Assembly (NCBI GenBank): GCA_022784645.1 | Contig: JALFZG010000006.1 | Span: 1 to 58,407 of the forward strand | DNA from: Bacteroidales bacterium | Lineage (GTDB): Bacteria; Bacteroidota; Bacteroidia; Bacteroidales; Paludibacteraceae | DNA length: 58,407 bases | Direction: 5' to 3' | Part shown: piece after piece, positions 41,615-51,913 of the stretch | Numbering within the stretch: position 1 is the first letter of the stretch | Layout: each line of letters opens with the position of its first letter | Program-made: the position numbers and the translations under genes | The notes under the pieces: model-generated | Seen by the model: the letters and a program-made list of their open reading frames with translations, nothing else | Databases searched by the model: none | What the model was told of the DNA's origin: nothing

Positions 41615-43519
41615 ATGGATATTATTCATTTGTTGCCCGATAGCGTAGCTAATCAGATTGCCGCAGGAGAAGTCATTCAGCGGCCTGCTTCATGCTTGAA
41701 AGAGTTGGTAGAAAACTCCTTGGATGCAGGTGCAACGAATGTACAGATACTCCTTTACGATTCAGGGCGAACGCTACTTCAGATTATTGATGATGGTAAA
41801 GGAATGAGCGAAACAGATGCTCGTATGGCTTTTGAGCGTCATGCAACTTCTAAGATTAGCTCCGCTCAAGATCTCTTCTCTCTTCATACGATGGGTTTCC
41901 GCGGAGAGGCACTTGCATCTATTTGTGCCGTTGCTCAAGTGGAGATGGCAAGCCGAAGAGCAGAAGATGAAATGGGTACGCGATTAGAAATCAACGGTTC
42001 AGAAGTGATCCTTCAAGAACCATGCGCTTGCCCAGTAGGAACAAATATCAAGATTAAGAACCTCTTCTTTAACGTTCCAGCAAGGCGGCGCTTTCTAAAG
42101 ACAGATGCTACTGAGCTTAGAAATGTCCTCAATGAATTTTATCGAATCGTACTGGTGAATCCTCAATGCCAATTCATGATTTGCAATAACGATGAGGTGT
42201 TACTTGATTTACCAGCAGGAACAGCCAAGCAACGCATCGAACAGGTATTTGGTAAAAGTACCAACAAGCAATTTACCTCTTCGCTGGTAGAACTCAAAAG
42301 CGATACTGAAATCATTTCCATTCGTGGATTTGTTGGCAAACCCGAATGTGCTGTGAAGAATGCACAGCAGTATTTTTTTGTCAACAACCGATACATGCGT
42401 CATCCGTATTTCCATAAGGCAGTAATGACTGCTTATCAAGGAATGCTTTCTGCTGACCATAATCCCTCGTATTTCATTTATTTCGACGTCAATCCCGAGT
42501 CAATCGATGTAAATATTCATCCTACTAAAACAGAAATCAAATTTGCAGACGAACAGTCTGTATGGCAGATTCTGCTGGCCACCGTAAGAGAATCACTTGG
42601 AAAATTCAGTGTTACCCCATCAATAGACTTTGAATCGAAGCCTGACATTGAGATTCCCGCTCCAGCTAAGAATATCTCAGATATTATTCGCCCCGAGATA
42701 CAGTTTGACCCCACATACAATCCCTTTCGGCAATCCACTTCATTTACTCCACAATGGAGCGATAGCCCTTCGTCATCCAGCAATTCCAAGAATGGTCAGC
42801 AATCAAAATATGAAGAACAGCACTCAAAGCAAACGATAACGGGGTGGGAACAGCTCTATCGCCAACCCTCAAAAAGCATCAATCATTCGCCATCAAATGC
42901 TTTCGATTACAATAGTAGAGATGTGGAATCCTCGCTTTGCCTTTTTGATGATGATCTTTCTGCGCTGACTCCTTTTCAATATAGCCGCTACATTTTACTG
43001 CCTGCACACGATGGCTTATTGGTAATCGAACAACACCGGGCTCACGTTTGCGTACTTTATGAACAAATCAGGCAGTCTCTCCAAGATCGACGCGGTGTTT
43101 CGCAGCAACTATTGTTCCCAGAACTGATTGACCTCACACCTGATGAGACTACACTCCTTCTTCAAGCTGCAAAGGATCTTCGATACGTAGGTTTTGACTT
43201 GAATCAGTTCTCGCCAAATACTTTCAGCATAAATGGCTTGCCGGCAATATTAGGTGAAGAAAATGCGACTAAAGCAGTAATGAATATTCTATCAATGCTG
43301 AAAGAGGAAGGCCTTAGCGCACGCGAAAAATGGCGTGATGACATTATTCAGCAACTGTCAGAAGAAGCAGCAATCCCGAGCGGAAAGCAAATGTCGGAAG
43401 CTGAGATGCGCGATTTGGTACATCGACTTTTTGAATTGGACCGCTATGGCAAAACCCCTCAAGGTAAAACTGTAATGAATCTCATACGAATCAACGAAAT
43501 AGAAAAGCTTTTTGTATAA
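41615..43519 (+). CDS. mutL: DNA mismatch repair protein MutL
   Basis: 634 residues. The GHL ATPase N-terminal part is intact (AAGEVIQRPASCLKELVENSLDAGATNV, IDDGKGM, HATSKI, GFRGEALASI, PARRRFLK). The central linker is Ser/Gln-rich (about 360-430). The C-terminal dimerisation region has EQHRAHVCVLYEQ in the place of the DQHA(X)2E(X)4E nuclease motif, and the C-terminus reads GKTVMNLIRIN without the CPHGRP motif. It coordinates mismatch repair downstream of MutS; nuclease activity is doubtful. Confidence 0.93.
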   Translation: MDIIHLLPDSVANQIAAGEVIQRPASCLKELVENSLDAGATNVQILLYDSGRTLLQIIDDGKGMSETDARMAFERHATSKISSAQDLFSLHTMGFRGEALASICAVAQVEMASRRAEDEMGTRLEINGSEVILQEPCACPVGTNIKIKNLFFNVPARRRFLKTDATELRNVLNEFYRIVLVNPQCQFMICNNDEVLLDLPAGTAKQRIEQVFGKSTNKQFTSSLVELKSDTEIISIRGFVGKPECAVKNAQQYFFVNNRYMRHPYFHKAVMTAYQGMLSADHNPSYFIYFDVNPESIDVNIHPTKTEIKFADEQSVWQILLATVRESLGKFSVTPSIDFESKPDIEIPAPAKNISDIIRPEIQFDPTYNPFRQSTSFTPQWSDSPSSSSNSKNGQQSKYEEQHSKQTITGWEQLYRQPSKSINHSPSNAFDYNSRDVESSLCLFDDDLSALTPFQYSRYILLPAHDGLLVIEQHRAHVCVLYEQIRQSLQDRRGVSQQLLFPELIDLTPDETTLLLQAAKDLRYVGFDLNQFSPNTFSINGLPAILGEENATKAVMNILSMLKEEGLSAREKWRDDIIQQLSEEAAIPSGKQMSEAEMRDLVHRLFELDRYGKTPQGKTVMNLIRINEIEKLFV

Positions 43520-43538
43520 AAACTTATCTGGCACAATT

Positions 43539-44384
43539 ATGCGAAATACAATCATTATTCTCTTCATGCTGTTTTTGGCAGCCTGCTCATCTCAGCAGGT
43601 TGATTACATTACAATCCTCTCAACAGCCGACACTCACTCTCAGGTAGAACCGATTTCCGCCAATGTAAGTCGTGACCCTAACAAAGGTGGGTATGCTCGC
43701 AGAATGGGTTATATCAAGAAAGAACGAGAAGCCGACCCTAATCTTATTCTATTAGACGCCGGCGACTTCTCACAAGGTACGCCCTACTTCAATTTTTACC
43801 ATGGCCGCGTAGAAGTAGATGCGCTCAATCGCATGGGATACGATGCTGTCACGTTGGGGAATCATGAATTTGACAATGGAATTGACACGCTTGCAAAAAT
43901 TCTCCAGGATGCCAAGTTCGCAGTTGTTGTAGCTAATTATGACGTTAGTGGAACCGCGCTTGAGGGTATTGTAAAGCCATATACGATACTCCAACGCGCT
44001 GGCGTTAGGATAGGAGTATTTGGTTTGGGCGTTGCTCCTGATGATCTTATTTCTTATAAGAATTTCACGGGTATTACGTATCTTGATCCGCTCACCACCA
44101 TCAACGAAACTGCCAAGATTCTGCGCCAGAAAGAGCACTGCGATATCGTAATTTGCATTTCTCATTTGGGGAGTGATGTGCCCGGTGTAAAAGGACACGA
44201 GACAGAGTATGATCTTAACCTCATTCCTCAGTCACATGGCATAGATATGTTTGTGTCAGGACATACTCACCATATCAACGACCTACGCATAAAGGATGCA
44301 GATGGACATGAGGTTATTCTTCGCCAAACAAACAAAGCCGGTGTCACTGTCTGCAAAACTGTACTTCATCTCAGCCAAGATTAA
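43539..44384 (+). CDS. UshA/5'-nucleotidase-like metallophosphoesterase lipoprotein
   Basis: 281 residues with a lipoprotein signal (FLAACSS, Cys16). The calcineurin-like metal site is clear: TADTHSQVEP, DAGDFSQGTPYFNF, TLGNHEFDNG, CISHLGSD and SGHTHH. It lacks the usual C-terminal substrate domain of 5'-nucleotidases, so only the metallophosphatase part is present. It is likely a periplasmic nucleotidase. ATG 43539 is selected because the longer frame overlaps the mutL end. Confidence 0.87.
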   Translation: MRNTIIILFMLFLAACSSQQVDYITILSTADTHSQVEPISANVSRDPNKGGYARRMGYIKKEREADPNLILLDAGDFSQGTPYFNFYHGRVEVDALNRMGYDAVTLGNHEFDNGIDTLAKILQDAKFAVVVANYDVSGTALEGIVKPYTILQRAGVRIGVFGLGVAPDDLISYKNFTGITYLDPLTTINETAKILRQKEHCDIVICISHLGSDVPGVKGHETEYDLNLIPQSHGIDMFVSGHTHHINDLRIKDADGHEVILRQTNKAGVTVCKTVLHLSQD

Positions 44385-44404
44385 TCCTAATAAACTATAT
44401 CAGT

Positions 44405-46093
44405 ATGACTACGCCTTCGAGTAATATGATTCAAATCTATTGTATCAATACGGAGCAGCACTACAGTGTACCACGTGGTAGCAATCTGCTCGAAATATAC
44501 AATATGATTGGTCTTCAACTGCCATATCGAGCTGTTGCAGCACGGGTGAACTACCGCTTGGAAGATCTCAATTACTACGTTTATAAACCTAAGAATATTG
44601 AGTTTGTAGATATTTCTTGTGCTGCAGGCATGCGCTGCTACGTACGTACGCTGAGCATGGTGCTTGCTGCTGCTATTCGTAAAAATTACCCCGAAGCAGA
44701 CCTTCGCATTGAGCATCCAATCTCCAAAGGCTATTACTGCCGTCTCCAATGGAGCGATGGTGAAGATCGACTGCTTACGTCTGACATGGTACGTCAGATT
44801 CAGACTACTATGCAGGAGATGATTGATGCAGATATCCCTGTCGTTGCAGAAGAGATTCGCATACAGGAGGCTACGGAACTTTTTAAGGAACGTACTGATG
44901 GTATAGAATCGCTTTTCAAGACCCTTGGTAATCCATACGTACGGTATTTCAAAATGGGCGATTACATTGATTATTATACTGATGTGCTGCTTCCTTCTAC
45001 CGGCTACCTCAATATTTTTGCTCTTGAGCCATACTTCGATGGTATGCTTCTGCGCATTCCTGCACGCCGCCAGCCAGACCACCTCGAAGAGGAAGTAATG
45101 CAAGATAAGATGTTCGGCATATTTTCAGAATATGTAGGATGGAATCGCTTGCTCAATATTTCCAACGTAGGTGAGCTCAATACCGTCTGCAAGACAAAAT
45201 CTACCTTCAATATGATTAAATTGGCAGAGGCTCTTCATGAGAAGAAAGTGACGCAAATAGCCGATATGATAGCCAATCGCCCCGGTGGTAGGCCAAAGTT
45301 CGTACTGATCAGCGGGCCATCATCGTCTGGTAAGACAACCTTCTCCAAACGATTGGCTATCCAACTGCTCGTAAATGGTATCAAACCCGTTACAATAGCC
45401 ATGGATAATTACTTCGTAAACCGAGTGGATACGCCGAAGGATGAAAATGGCGAATACGATTTCGAAAACATCAATGCTATTGATTTAGAGCTTTTCCGCT
45501 CACAGTTGCAAGACCTGCTTGATGGCAAGGAAGTATCATTGCCAACGTATAATTTCGAAGATGGCAAACGTTATTTTCTTGGTAATACGCTCAAGATTGA
45601 AAAAGATTCTATCATCATTCTCGAAGGTATCCACGCGCTTAATCCGTCACTCATCCCCAATATTCCACGTCAGGCGACTTTTCGCATCTACGTATCAGCG
45701 CTCACAACAATCAACGTTGACAACCATAATTGGATCCCTACAACGGATACACGCTTAATTCGCCGAGTCGTACGCGACTATCGCTATCGCAATTACTCTG
45801 CCAGAGAAACCATTGCCCGGTGCGAAAGCGTAATTAAGGGTGAGGAAAAATGGATTTATCCTTATCAAGAGAATGCCGATGTAATGTTTAATTCTGCACT
45901 TATCTTTGAACTTTCCGTACTCAAACGCCATGCCGAACCGATTCTTGCTGAGGTACCCAAATACTGTGCTGAATATTCAGAAGCCTATCGCCTACTGAAT
46001 TTCCTCGCATATTTCGAACCCATCCCAGAGAAGGAAATTCCGCCAACATCAATGCTCCGCGAGTTTGTGGGTGGATCGTCGTTCCGCTATTAA
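44405..46093 (+). CDS. Nucleoside kinase with N-terminal TGS/ThrRS-like domains
   Basis: 562 residues. Residues about 1-70 form a TGS-like ubiquitin fold (HYSVPRGSNLLEIYNMIG), followed by a segment like the second additional domain of threonyl-tRNA synthetase (RTLSMVLAAAIRKNYPEADLRIEHPISKGYYC). From about 280 comes a uridine-kinase/phosphoribulokinase domain with the P-loop ISGPSSSGKTTFSKRL and ILEGIHALNPSLI. The combination is a known Bacteroidetes-type protein annotated as a nucleoside kinase; the reason for the TGS part is unclear. It starts 20 nt after the phosphoesterase gene. Confidence 0.88.
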   Translation: MTTPSSNMIQIYCINTEQHYSVPRGSNLLEIYNMIGLQLPYRAVAARVNYRLEDLNYYVYKPKNIEFVDISCAAGMRCYVRTLSMVLAAAIRKNYPEADLRIEHPISKGYYCRLQWSDGEDRLLTSDMVRQIQTTMQEMIDADIPVVAEEIRIQEATELFKERTDGIESLFKTLGNPYVRYFKMGDYIDYYTDVLLPSTGYLNIFALEPYFDGMLLRIPARRQPDHLEEEVMQDKMFGIFSEYVGWNRLLNISNVGELNTVCKTKSTFNMIKLAEALHEKKVTQIADMIANRPGGRPKFVLISGPSSSGKTTFSKRLAIQLLVNGIKPVTIAMDNYFVNRVDTPKDENGEYDFENINAIDLELFRSQLQDLLDGKEVSLPTYNFEDGKRYFLGNTLKIEKDSIIILEGIHALNPSLIPNIPRQATFRIYVSALTTINVDNHNWIPTTDTRLIRRVVRDYRYRNYSARETIARCESVIKGEEKWIYPYQENADVMFNSALIFELSVLKRHAEPILAEVPKYCAEYSEAYRLLNFLAYFEPIPEKEIPPTSMLREFVGGSSFRY

Positions 46094-46106
46094 AAAATCA
46101 AGTACA

Positions 46107-46547
46107 ATGAGAGAAAAAGTAATAATATTTATCCTGTTGCTCCTACCCCAATGCCTGATGGCGCAACAATATAAGGCATTAGAGGATGCCATGGTTGACC
46201 GCGTACAAATACATCAAGATTCGCTGATAACCAAGCTTCTAGAAGAAAAGATAGCAGGTGCAGAGGGCGAAACCCATGAGATATCTGGATTTCGCGTACA
46301 GATTTATTCCTCTAACAGCCAGCAGACAGCTAAAGCGGAAGCCTTCGATTTAGAAAAGAAAGTCCTAGAAGAAGACTTAGAAGTGGAAGTACATGTGCTC
46401 TATACTCCTCCATTTTGGAAAGTGCGCTTAGGCGACTTCCGAACACGAGATGAAGCCAACCACCTAAAAGCAGAAATCATCAAGCGTTTCCCCGAGCTTC
46501 AAGGCGACACCTACGTTGTCCGCGACCAAATCACAGTAAAGAAATAA
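46107..46547 (+). CDS. Exported SPOR-domain protein
   Basis: 146 residues. Signal peptide 1-20 ([14 protein letters not shown]), then a short helical linker and a SPOR domain (about 60-146: [29 protein letters not shown]...[26 protein letters not shown]). SPOR domains bind denuded peptidoglycan glycan at division sites. It starts 13 nt after the kinase stop. Confidence 0.85.
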   Translation: MREKVIIFILLLLPQCLMAQQYKALEDAMVDRVQIHQDSLITKLLEEKIAGAEGETHEISGFRVQIYSSNSQQTAKAEAFDLEKKVLEEDLEVEVHVLYTPPFWKVRLGDFRTRDEANHLKAEIIKRFPELQGDTYVVRDQITVKK

Positions 46548-46587
46548 CCACAAACTTAATAATTTCGGCCAAGTGCCATTTGTAATT

Positions 46588-47178
46588 ATGGATTTACAAG
46601 CATTTATTCCCAACGAAGATATCACTAATCAAATCGGTGCATTAGTGCGCTCAACACTACCACTCATCGGTGAGGATCCTAATCGCGAAGGTCTCGTAAA
46701 AACGCCTCAGCGCGTAGGTAGAGCTATGCAGTTTCTTACCAAGGGTTATCATGAAGATCCAGTTGCCATTCTGCAAAGTGCCATCTTCAATGAAGACTGC
46801 GATCAAATGGTGGTAGTAAAAGATATCGAATTCTATTCCCTATGCGAGCACCATTTATTGCCATTCTTTGGCAAAGTACATATCGCTTATATTCCCAACG
46901 GAAAGATCACTGGTCTCTCCAAACTGCCTCGCGTAGTAGATGTGTTTGCTCGCCGTTTGCAACTTCAAGAGCGTCTCACCAACCAGATAAAAGACTGCAT
47001 TCAGCAGACCCTTCAGCCTCAAGGAGTGATGGTAGTAATTGAGGCTGAGCACATGTGCATGCAGATGCGTGGTGTACAGAAAATGCACTCCATGACTGTC
47101 ACGTCTGCATTTTCTGGAGTTTTTGAGGAGCAACCTACAAGAGAGGAATTCATGAACCTCATTCGCTTAAAAAACTGA
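46588..47178 (+). CDS. folE: GTP cyclohydrolase I
   Basis: Converts GTP to 7,8-dihydroneopterin triphosphate, the first step to folate or tetrahydrobiopterin-like cofactors. 196 residues. The zinc site is Cys and His in [11 protein letters not shown] plus Cys in MCMQMRG. Other signatures are [23 protein letters not shown] and [13 protein letters not shown] 46588 is preferred to GTG 46573. folP lies 5.5 kb downstream, so both ends of the pathway are in the window. Confidence 0.95.
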   Translation: MDLQAFIPNEDITNQIGALVRSTLPLIGEDPNREGLVKTPQRVGRAMQFLTKGYHEDPVAILQSAIFNEDCDQMVVVKDIEFYSLCEHHLLPFFGKVHIAYIPNGKITGLSKLPRVVDVFARRLQLQERLTNQIKDCIQQTLQPQGVMVVIEAEHMCMQMRGVQKMHSMTVTSAFSGVFEEQPTREEFMNLIRLKN

Positions 47179-47207
47179 GATTATATTCCATACAAATATC
47201 GCTCTAT

Positions 47208-47756
47208 ATGGCAAAAACAGAAATTCAGGTCCTCGACAAGACCTTTATCTCAGCTCTCTCAGCCGCTGAGATTAACGCAGCGGTAGAGAAGGTGTCCGAC
47301 CAGCTCAGCCGCGATTATGCTGATAAGAATCCAATTTTTTTGATGATTCTTAATGGTGCCTTTATGTTCGCTTCTGACCTTCTGAAGCGCACCACATTCC
47401 CTGCTCAAATTGCCAGCATCAAACTCTCGTCGTATGAAGGCATGCTTACTTCGGGGAAAGTGCGCGAAGTGATTGGACTTACGGAAGATATTTCGAACCG
47501 ACACGTGATTATTCTTGAAGACATTGTAGATACCGGCACTACCATGCATGGCCTTATCCCTGAGCTCAAGCATAAGGGTGCCGCCTCTGTAGAAGTATGC
47601 GCATTTTTACATAAACCGGAGGCTCTCATTTTTGAAGATGCCCGGCCTAAGTATATCGGTTTTGAGATTCATAACCTCTTTGTTATCGGTTATGGGCTTG
47701 ACTATAATGGATACGGCAGAAATCTACCCGAGATTTATATTTTAAAACAAGATTAG
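47208..47756 (+). CDS. hpt: Hypoxanthine phosphoribosyltransferase
   Basis: Purine salvage: hypoxanthine or guanine plus PRPP to IMP or GMP. 182 residues with the PRPP motif VIILEDIVDTGTTMHGLI and the loop KLSSYEGM..SGKV. The order hpt-adk-obgE is typical of Bacteroidales. Confidence 0.95.
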   Translation: MAKTEIQVLDKTFISALSAAEINAAVEKVSDQLSRDYADKNPIFLMILNGAFMFASDLLKRTTFPAQIASIKLSSYEGMLTSGKVREVIGLTEDISNRHVIILEDIVDTGTTMHGLIPELKHKGAASVEVCAFLHKPEALIFEDARPKYIGFEIHNLFVIGYGLDYNGYGRNLPEIYILKQD

Positions 47757-47798
47757 TTAACCTAATGGCAAATAACAAATCAAATTATACATGCAGTT

Positions 47799-48377
47799 AT
47801 GACAAATATTATCCTTTGTGGTGCTCCCGGATGTGGAAAGGGCACACAGTCAGAATTTATTGTTGAAAAATATGGTCTTACCCATCTCTCTACAGGCGAC
47901 TTGATGCGCCATGAAGTAGCATCGGGTAGTGAATTGGGCCAACTTATTGAATCATACACGAGTCAGGGGCAGCTTGTGCCGGACGATGTTACGATTCAGC
48001 TTCTGGAGAAGCATATCGAGTCACTCCCTGCAGATACCAAAGGGTTGATTTTCGATGGTTTTCCCCGTACGCTCAATCAGGCAGTACAGCTTGAGCGACT
48101 TATGAAGAAGCGCGGAGATAAGACTGCCATCCTCATTGATATCAACGTGCCTGAAGATGAGATTATCCGTCGTCTTCTTGAACGCGGAAAAACATCGGGC
48201 CGCACCGACGACAACCTTGAAACAATCAAGAAACGATTGGTTGTTTACCACGAACAAACGCGCCCCGTAGATGACTACTATGAGCTCATGGATAAGTATG
48301 TACGCATCCAGGGATTGGGGACCATCTCCGGCATCTTCGGTCGTATTTCCCGCGTTTTGGATAAAATCTACAAGTAA
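47799..48377 (+). CDS. adk: Adenylate kinase
   Basis: 192 residues, the short-lid form. P-loop GAPGCGKGTQSEF at 7-19, AMP-binding HLSTGDLMRHEV and DGFPRTLNQA, and the small lid RLLERGKTSGRTDDNLETIKKR. Balances adenine nucleotides. Packed between hpt and obgE. Confidence 0.96.
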   Translation: MTNIILCGAPGCGKGTQSEFIVEKYGLTHLSTGDLMRHEVASGSELGQLIESYTSQGQLVPDDVTIQLLEKHIESLPADTKGLIFDGFPRTLNQAVQLERLMKKRGDKTAILIDINVPEDEIIRRLLERGKTSGRTDDNLETIKKRLVVYHEQTRPVDDYYELMDKYVRIQGLGTISGIFGRISRVLDKIYK

Positions 48378-48434
48378 TCTATCGGTTTTGCTATTTAAAT
48401 ATCTTTAAAAGCAGCATTACAAAATAACTATTCT

Positions 48435-49694
48435 ATGCCCTCAGGTAATTTTATAGACTACGTAAAGATTTTCTGCCGTTCCGGCAAAGGCGGAGCTGGC
48501 AGTCTGCATTTCCATCGAGCAAAATACGTACCGAAAGGTGGTCCTGACGGTGGCGATGGAGGTCGCGGTGGCCATATTATCCTCCGCGGCAATAGAAACT
48601 TATGGACCCTACTCCATTTGAAGTACCAACGCCATATCTTTGCTACCGATGGTGGCCGTGGCGGTGAGTCAAGGTCGTTCGGTAAAGATGGCGAAGATCG
48701 TATTATCGAAGTGCCTTGTGGCACTGTGGTATATGATGGAGAAACAGGCGAATTTCTCTGCGAAGTAAAGGAACACAAACAAGAGACTATCTTGCTAAAG
48801 GGCGGACGTGGAGGTTTGGGTAATTGGCATTTCCGCACAGCCACCAACCAAGCTCCACGCTATGCTCAGCCAGGTGAACCCTGCGAGGAGCGTACGATAA
48901 TTCTCCAGCTGAAAGTGCTGGCGGATGTAGGACTTGTAGGCTTCCCAAATGCTGGCAAATCCACGCTTTTATCTGTCGTTTCAGCGGCCAAACCCGAGAT
49001 TGCTGATTATCCGTTCACAACGCTTACACCTCAGCTCGGTATTGTCCCATATCGAGATGAACAATCGTTCTGCATGGCTGATATACCTGGCATCATTGAA
49101 GGAGCCGCAGAAGGAAAGGGCCTTGGTCTCCGTTTCCTCCGCCATATTGAGCGAAACGCAGTTTTGCTGTTTCTCGTACCTGCTTGCACATATGACTTGG
49201 AAGGCGGTATTGGCACTCCGGAGGCCATCCTGCGCGAATATGAGATTCTCTTGAGTGAACTTCGCAAATACAATCCACAGTTGCTTTCTAAAGCACGTGT
49301 GCTGTCGATCTCCAAATCTGATACCGTATCGGAAGAAACTCTCACTGCGCTTAGCACTTATTTCCGAGAACACCCCATCTACAACAATGAAGCACCAGAA
49401 GCCACCGATGAATGGGGAGGTACGGGACCAGCTGTTGTTCCTGTAGTTATTTTCTCCTCAGCCGCACACCAAGGCCTTGATGAACTCAAAGATGCACTTT
49501 GGACAGAGCTCACCAAAGAATGTAATCAAGTGTTGGAAATTTCCCATTTGCCTATTGATGTTCAGGTTATCGAGAAAGAGGAGCAACCCGAAGAGGAGCA
49601 GCCGCATACCATTTATATGAATGAAGTGGATGAAGAATGGGACCTATCCAAATACAAAGGTATTGGATGGGACGATTCCAACTCGGAGGAATAA
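48435..49694 (+). CDS. obgE: GTPase ObgE/CgtA
   Basis: 419 residues. The Gly-rich Obg domain is at 1-165 ([33 protein letters not shown]). The G domain has G1 [10 protein letters not shown]3 [12 protein letters not shown], and SISKSD in the place of the guanine-specificity NKxD motif. The C-terminal extension is acidic with a [13 protein letters not shown] tail. Involved in 50S ribosome maturation and stress. A shared terminator with gcvH follows. Confidence 0.95.
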   Translation: MPSGNFIDYVKIFCRSGKGGAGSLHFHRAKYVPKGGPDGGDGGRGGHIILRGNRNLWTLLHLKYQRHIFATDGGRGGESRSFGKDGEDRIIEVPCGTVVYDGETGEFLCEVKEHKQETILLKGGRGGLGNWHFRTATNQAPRYAQPGEPCEERTIILQLKVLADVGLVGFPNAGKSTLLSVVSAAKPEIADYPFTTLTPQLGIVPYRDEQSFCMADIPGIIEGAAEGKGLGLRFLRHIERNAVLLFLVPACTYDLEGGIGTPEAILREYEILLSELRKYNPQLLSKARVLSISKSDTVSEETLTALSTYFREHPIYNNEAPEATDEWGGTGPAVVPVVIFSSAAHQGLDELKDALWTELTKECNQVLEISHLPIDVQVIEKEEQPEEEQPHTIYMNEVDEEWDLSKYKGIGWDDSNSEE

Positions 49695-49737
49695 ATGGTG
49701 CATACAATTTGAAGCGAACGAACTCAAAGCAAGCAAA

Positions 49738-49769
49738 AATCCCGCTCTAAGTGAGCGGGATTTTTTTGT
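49738..49769. terminator. Bidirectional terminator between obgE and gcvH
   Basis: AAATCCCGCTC, five-nt loop, GAGCGGGATTTTTTT. Serves the converging obgE and gcvH transcripts. Confidence 0.88.
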
Positions 49770-49785
49770 TTACTATTATTATATA

Positions 49786-50163
49786 TTAGCCTATAAATGC
49801 TTCGTAAGCAGCTGCGTCCATGAGCTTATCAAGTTCAGCAGCATCAGCTACTTTTACCTTAATCATCCAGCCTTCGCCATAAGGATCGTTGTTTACAAGT
49901 TCCGGTTGATCGTTGAGTGCCTCGTTGAATTCGAGAACCTCAGCAGTAACAGGCATATTCAAGTCAGAAACGGTCTTAACAGCCTCAATGCTACCGAAAA
50001 CTTCGTTCATACCAACGGTCTCACCTACAGTGTTAACGTCAACGAAAACGATCTCACCGAGTTCAGACTGTGCATAGTCAGTAATACCTACATAAGCCTC
50101 ATCGCCTTCTACGCGAATCCACTCATGATCTTCAGTGTACTTCAAATTTGTAGGAAAATTCAT
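49786..50163 (-). CDS. gcvH: Glycine cleavage system H protein
   Basis: 125 residues; carries the lipoyl arm between the P, T and L proteins of glycine cleavage. The lipoylated Lys is in [13 protein letters not shown] (about residue 64), with the family start [28 protein letters not shown]. No gcvP, gcvT or lpd gene is near. It lies 85 nt downstream of the large lipoprotein gene, with a GC hairpin between them. Confidence 0.95.
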   Translation of the reverse strand: MNFPTNLKYTEDHEWIRVEGDEAYVGITDYAQSELGEIVFVDVNTVGETVGMNEVFGSIEAVKTVSDLNMPVTAEVLEFNEALNDQPELVNNDPYGEGWMIKVKVADAAELDKLMDAAAYEAFIG

Positions 50164-50202
50164 AATGGTGAAAGATTTTATTTATGTTAAGTTATAATGC
50201 TT

Positions 50203-50230
50203 CTGCCGCCCGCAAAAAAGCAGGCGGCAG
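50203..50230. terminator. GC hairpin between the GldJ/K-like gene and gcvH
   Basis: CTGCCGCC and GGCGGCAG around a 12 nt A-rich loop. A TAATTTTTT run follows on the plus side; no T-run follows for leftward transcription, so read-through into gcvH is likely. Confidence 0.45.
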
Positions 50231-50248
50231 TAATTTTTTCGTTATCGT

Positions 50249-51877
50249 TTATTTTTTCTCGGAACCATTTTCAATCTGATTACCAACAGTGGACATTGCA
50301 CAGCGGAAACCAATGGTTGACATTGCTTGATCCTGGTCAAGGAAACGACGGGTAGTGGGGTTCAACCAATAGATACGATCTTTCCAAGAACCACCCTTAT
50401 ATACACGCGTTTTCTTGGTGATGCGCGGAGCCAAAATATCCGTAGGATCATACTTAATGCTACCCTCGCCTTCTCCAAGCAAGTTGAGTGCAGCTACCGT
50501 ATCAAGCGGATAATCGGTATCAATAAGTGAAGCAAAGTCACCATCCTTCCAATCTCGCTTATCGTCCTCGCTTGCCCAAGTCGTCTTTACTCGACCGAGC
50601 GAATCGAGTACATAAACGGTCTTGCCATCTTCGTTGACTTCCGTTACCGGTTTCATATAGATATTACCGCGGAAGCTGTTGTACTCCGAAGTCTCTTGGT
50701 TGGTAGTCTCGCGATATACGTCAAGCACCCATTCGTTCACGTTACCTGCCATATTGTACAAGCCAAAGTCGTTGGGATCGTATTCGTCAACGGGCGCAGT
50801 GATAACATAATGGTCGTTGAGGTTACCGCTTGTACCCATCATATCGCCTCGCCCTCTTACGAAGTTAGCCTGGAACTGGCCACGGCCTTTCTTGTTCAGG
50901 TTACGCGGGTGATAACCTTGCCAAGGATAAAGCTTACCTTCTATCGTAAGACCATCCTCACCTGCGATAGGAGCAAAAGCAGCAAACTCCCATTCAGCCT
51001 CCGTGGGCAAACGGTATCCTACAACAAGGATGCCATCTGCACGATTGACCTTACGATCGTTGCCGTACATATCCGTCTTAGGCTTCTTTCCAAATTCCGG
51101 ATTATATTGATCAGAATAGAGATACTTAGCCGTATTGAACACAAACTGATCGCGGATATACTCAAACGGGACGGTGTATAACGTAGTAGTAGTGGTAGGA
51201 TCTTCGGGGTTCACCACTTCCTTGTCATCCATATAGTATCCCGGATGCATTTCTTCCCAATCATTGCGTACGTCATCCTCATACGTAGGCTCCAAATCAG
51301 CAAAATTAGGGATAGCAATATTGCCGCTTTGGATAAGCGCAAGCTCATTAACGCGGTCCGTACGCCACGAGCAATAATCCATAGCCTGCTCCCAAGTAAC
51401 ACCTACAACAGGGTAGAAGCTGAAAGCGGGATGACGGAAATAATACTGCTCATACGGCTCGTTATAAGCCATCTCCTCACGCCAAACAGTGGTGTCAGGA
51501 AGTGCAGCGCGTACGAGTTCGGGAGCTGAGGAGCCAAACACAACCCCCATCCAGTGCGTATATTCGCGCCAGTTAAGGTTGCTCACCTCATACTTGTCCA
51601 TGTAGAATGAACTAACGGTCAAAGAGCGGCGTGCATTGTTGCGAGGAGCCGTTACGAACTCATCGTTCTCACCGATAGTAAAGGTACCACCCTGAATGGC
51701 TACCATACCTACCGGATTCACATTGCCAACACCTTCGATTGCTTCAAAATTAGTGGTCTTTTCATCAAAATAGTTCCAACCTGTAGTATTGGAAGTTTTC
51801 GTGTTCAATTCGCGACTTGAACATGCCACCATTAATACAGCGAGAGCAACTAAAAAGATATTACCTGCGTGTCTCAT
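50249..51877 (-). CDS. GldJ/GldK-like formylglycine-generating-enzyme-fold lipoprotein
   Basis: 542 residues. Lipoprotein signal ending LMVACSS (Cys19). From about 55 the protein is an FGE-sulfatase/SUMF1 fold: MVAIQGGTFTIGENDE, SFYMDKYEVSNLNWREY, the EAEWEFAAFA block, and the C-terminal GLYNMAGNVNEWVLDVY and WKDRIYWLNPTTRRFL. It lacks an obvious enzyme role and matches the gliding/type IX secretion lipoproteins GldJ and GldK (PorK) in order of motifs. It is not beside gldL, gldM or gldN, which favours GldJ. The start at MRHAGN is chosen over ATGs further upstream. Confidence 0.8.
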   Translation of the reverse strand: MRHAGNIFLVALAVLMVACSSRELNTKTSNTTGWNYFDEKTTNFEAIEGVGNVNPVGMVAIQGGTFTIGENDEFVTAPRNNARRSLTVSSFYMDKYEVSNLNWREYTHWMGVVFGSSAPELVRAALPDTTVWREEMAYNEPYEQYYFRHPAFSFYPVVGVTWEQAMDYCSWRTDRVNELALIQSGNIAIPNFADLEPTYEDDVRNDWEEMHPGYYMDDKEVVNPEDPTTTTTLYTVPFEYIRDQFVFNTAKYLYSDQYNPEFGKKPKTDMYGNDRKVNRADGILVVGYRLPTEAEWEFAAFAPIAGEDGLTIEGKLYPWQGYHPRNLNKKGRGQFQANFVRGRGDMMGTSGNLNDHYVITAPVDEYDPNDFGLYNMAGNVNEWVLDVYRETTNQETSEYNSFRGNIYMKPVTEVNEDGKTVYVLDSLGRVKTTWASEDDKRDWKDGDFASLIDTDYPLDTVAALNLLGEGEGSIKYDPTDILAPRITKKTRVYKGGSWKDRIYWLNPTTRRFLDQDQAMSTIGFRCAMSTVGNQIENGSEKK

Positions 51878-51913
51878 ATAATTAAAATTATGCATATTTT
51901 CAATTTCAGTTTG

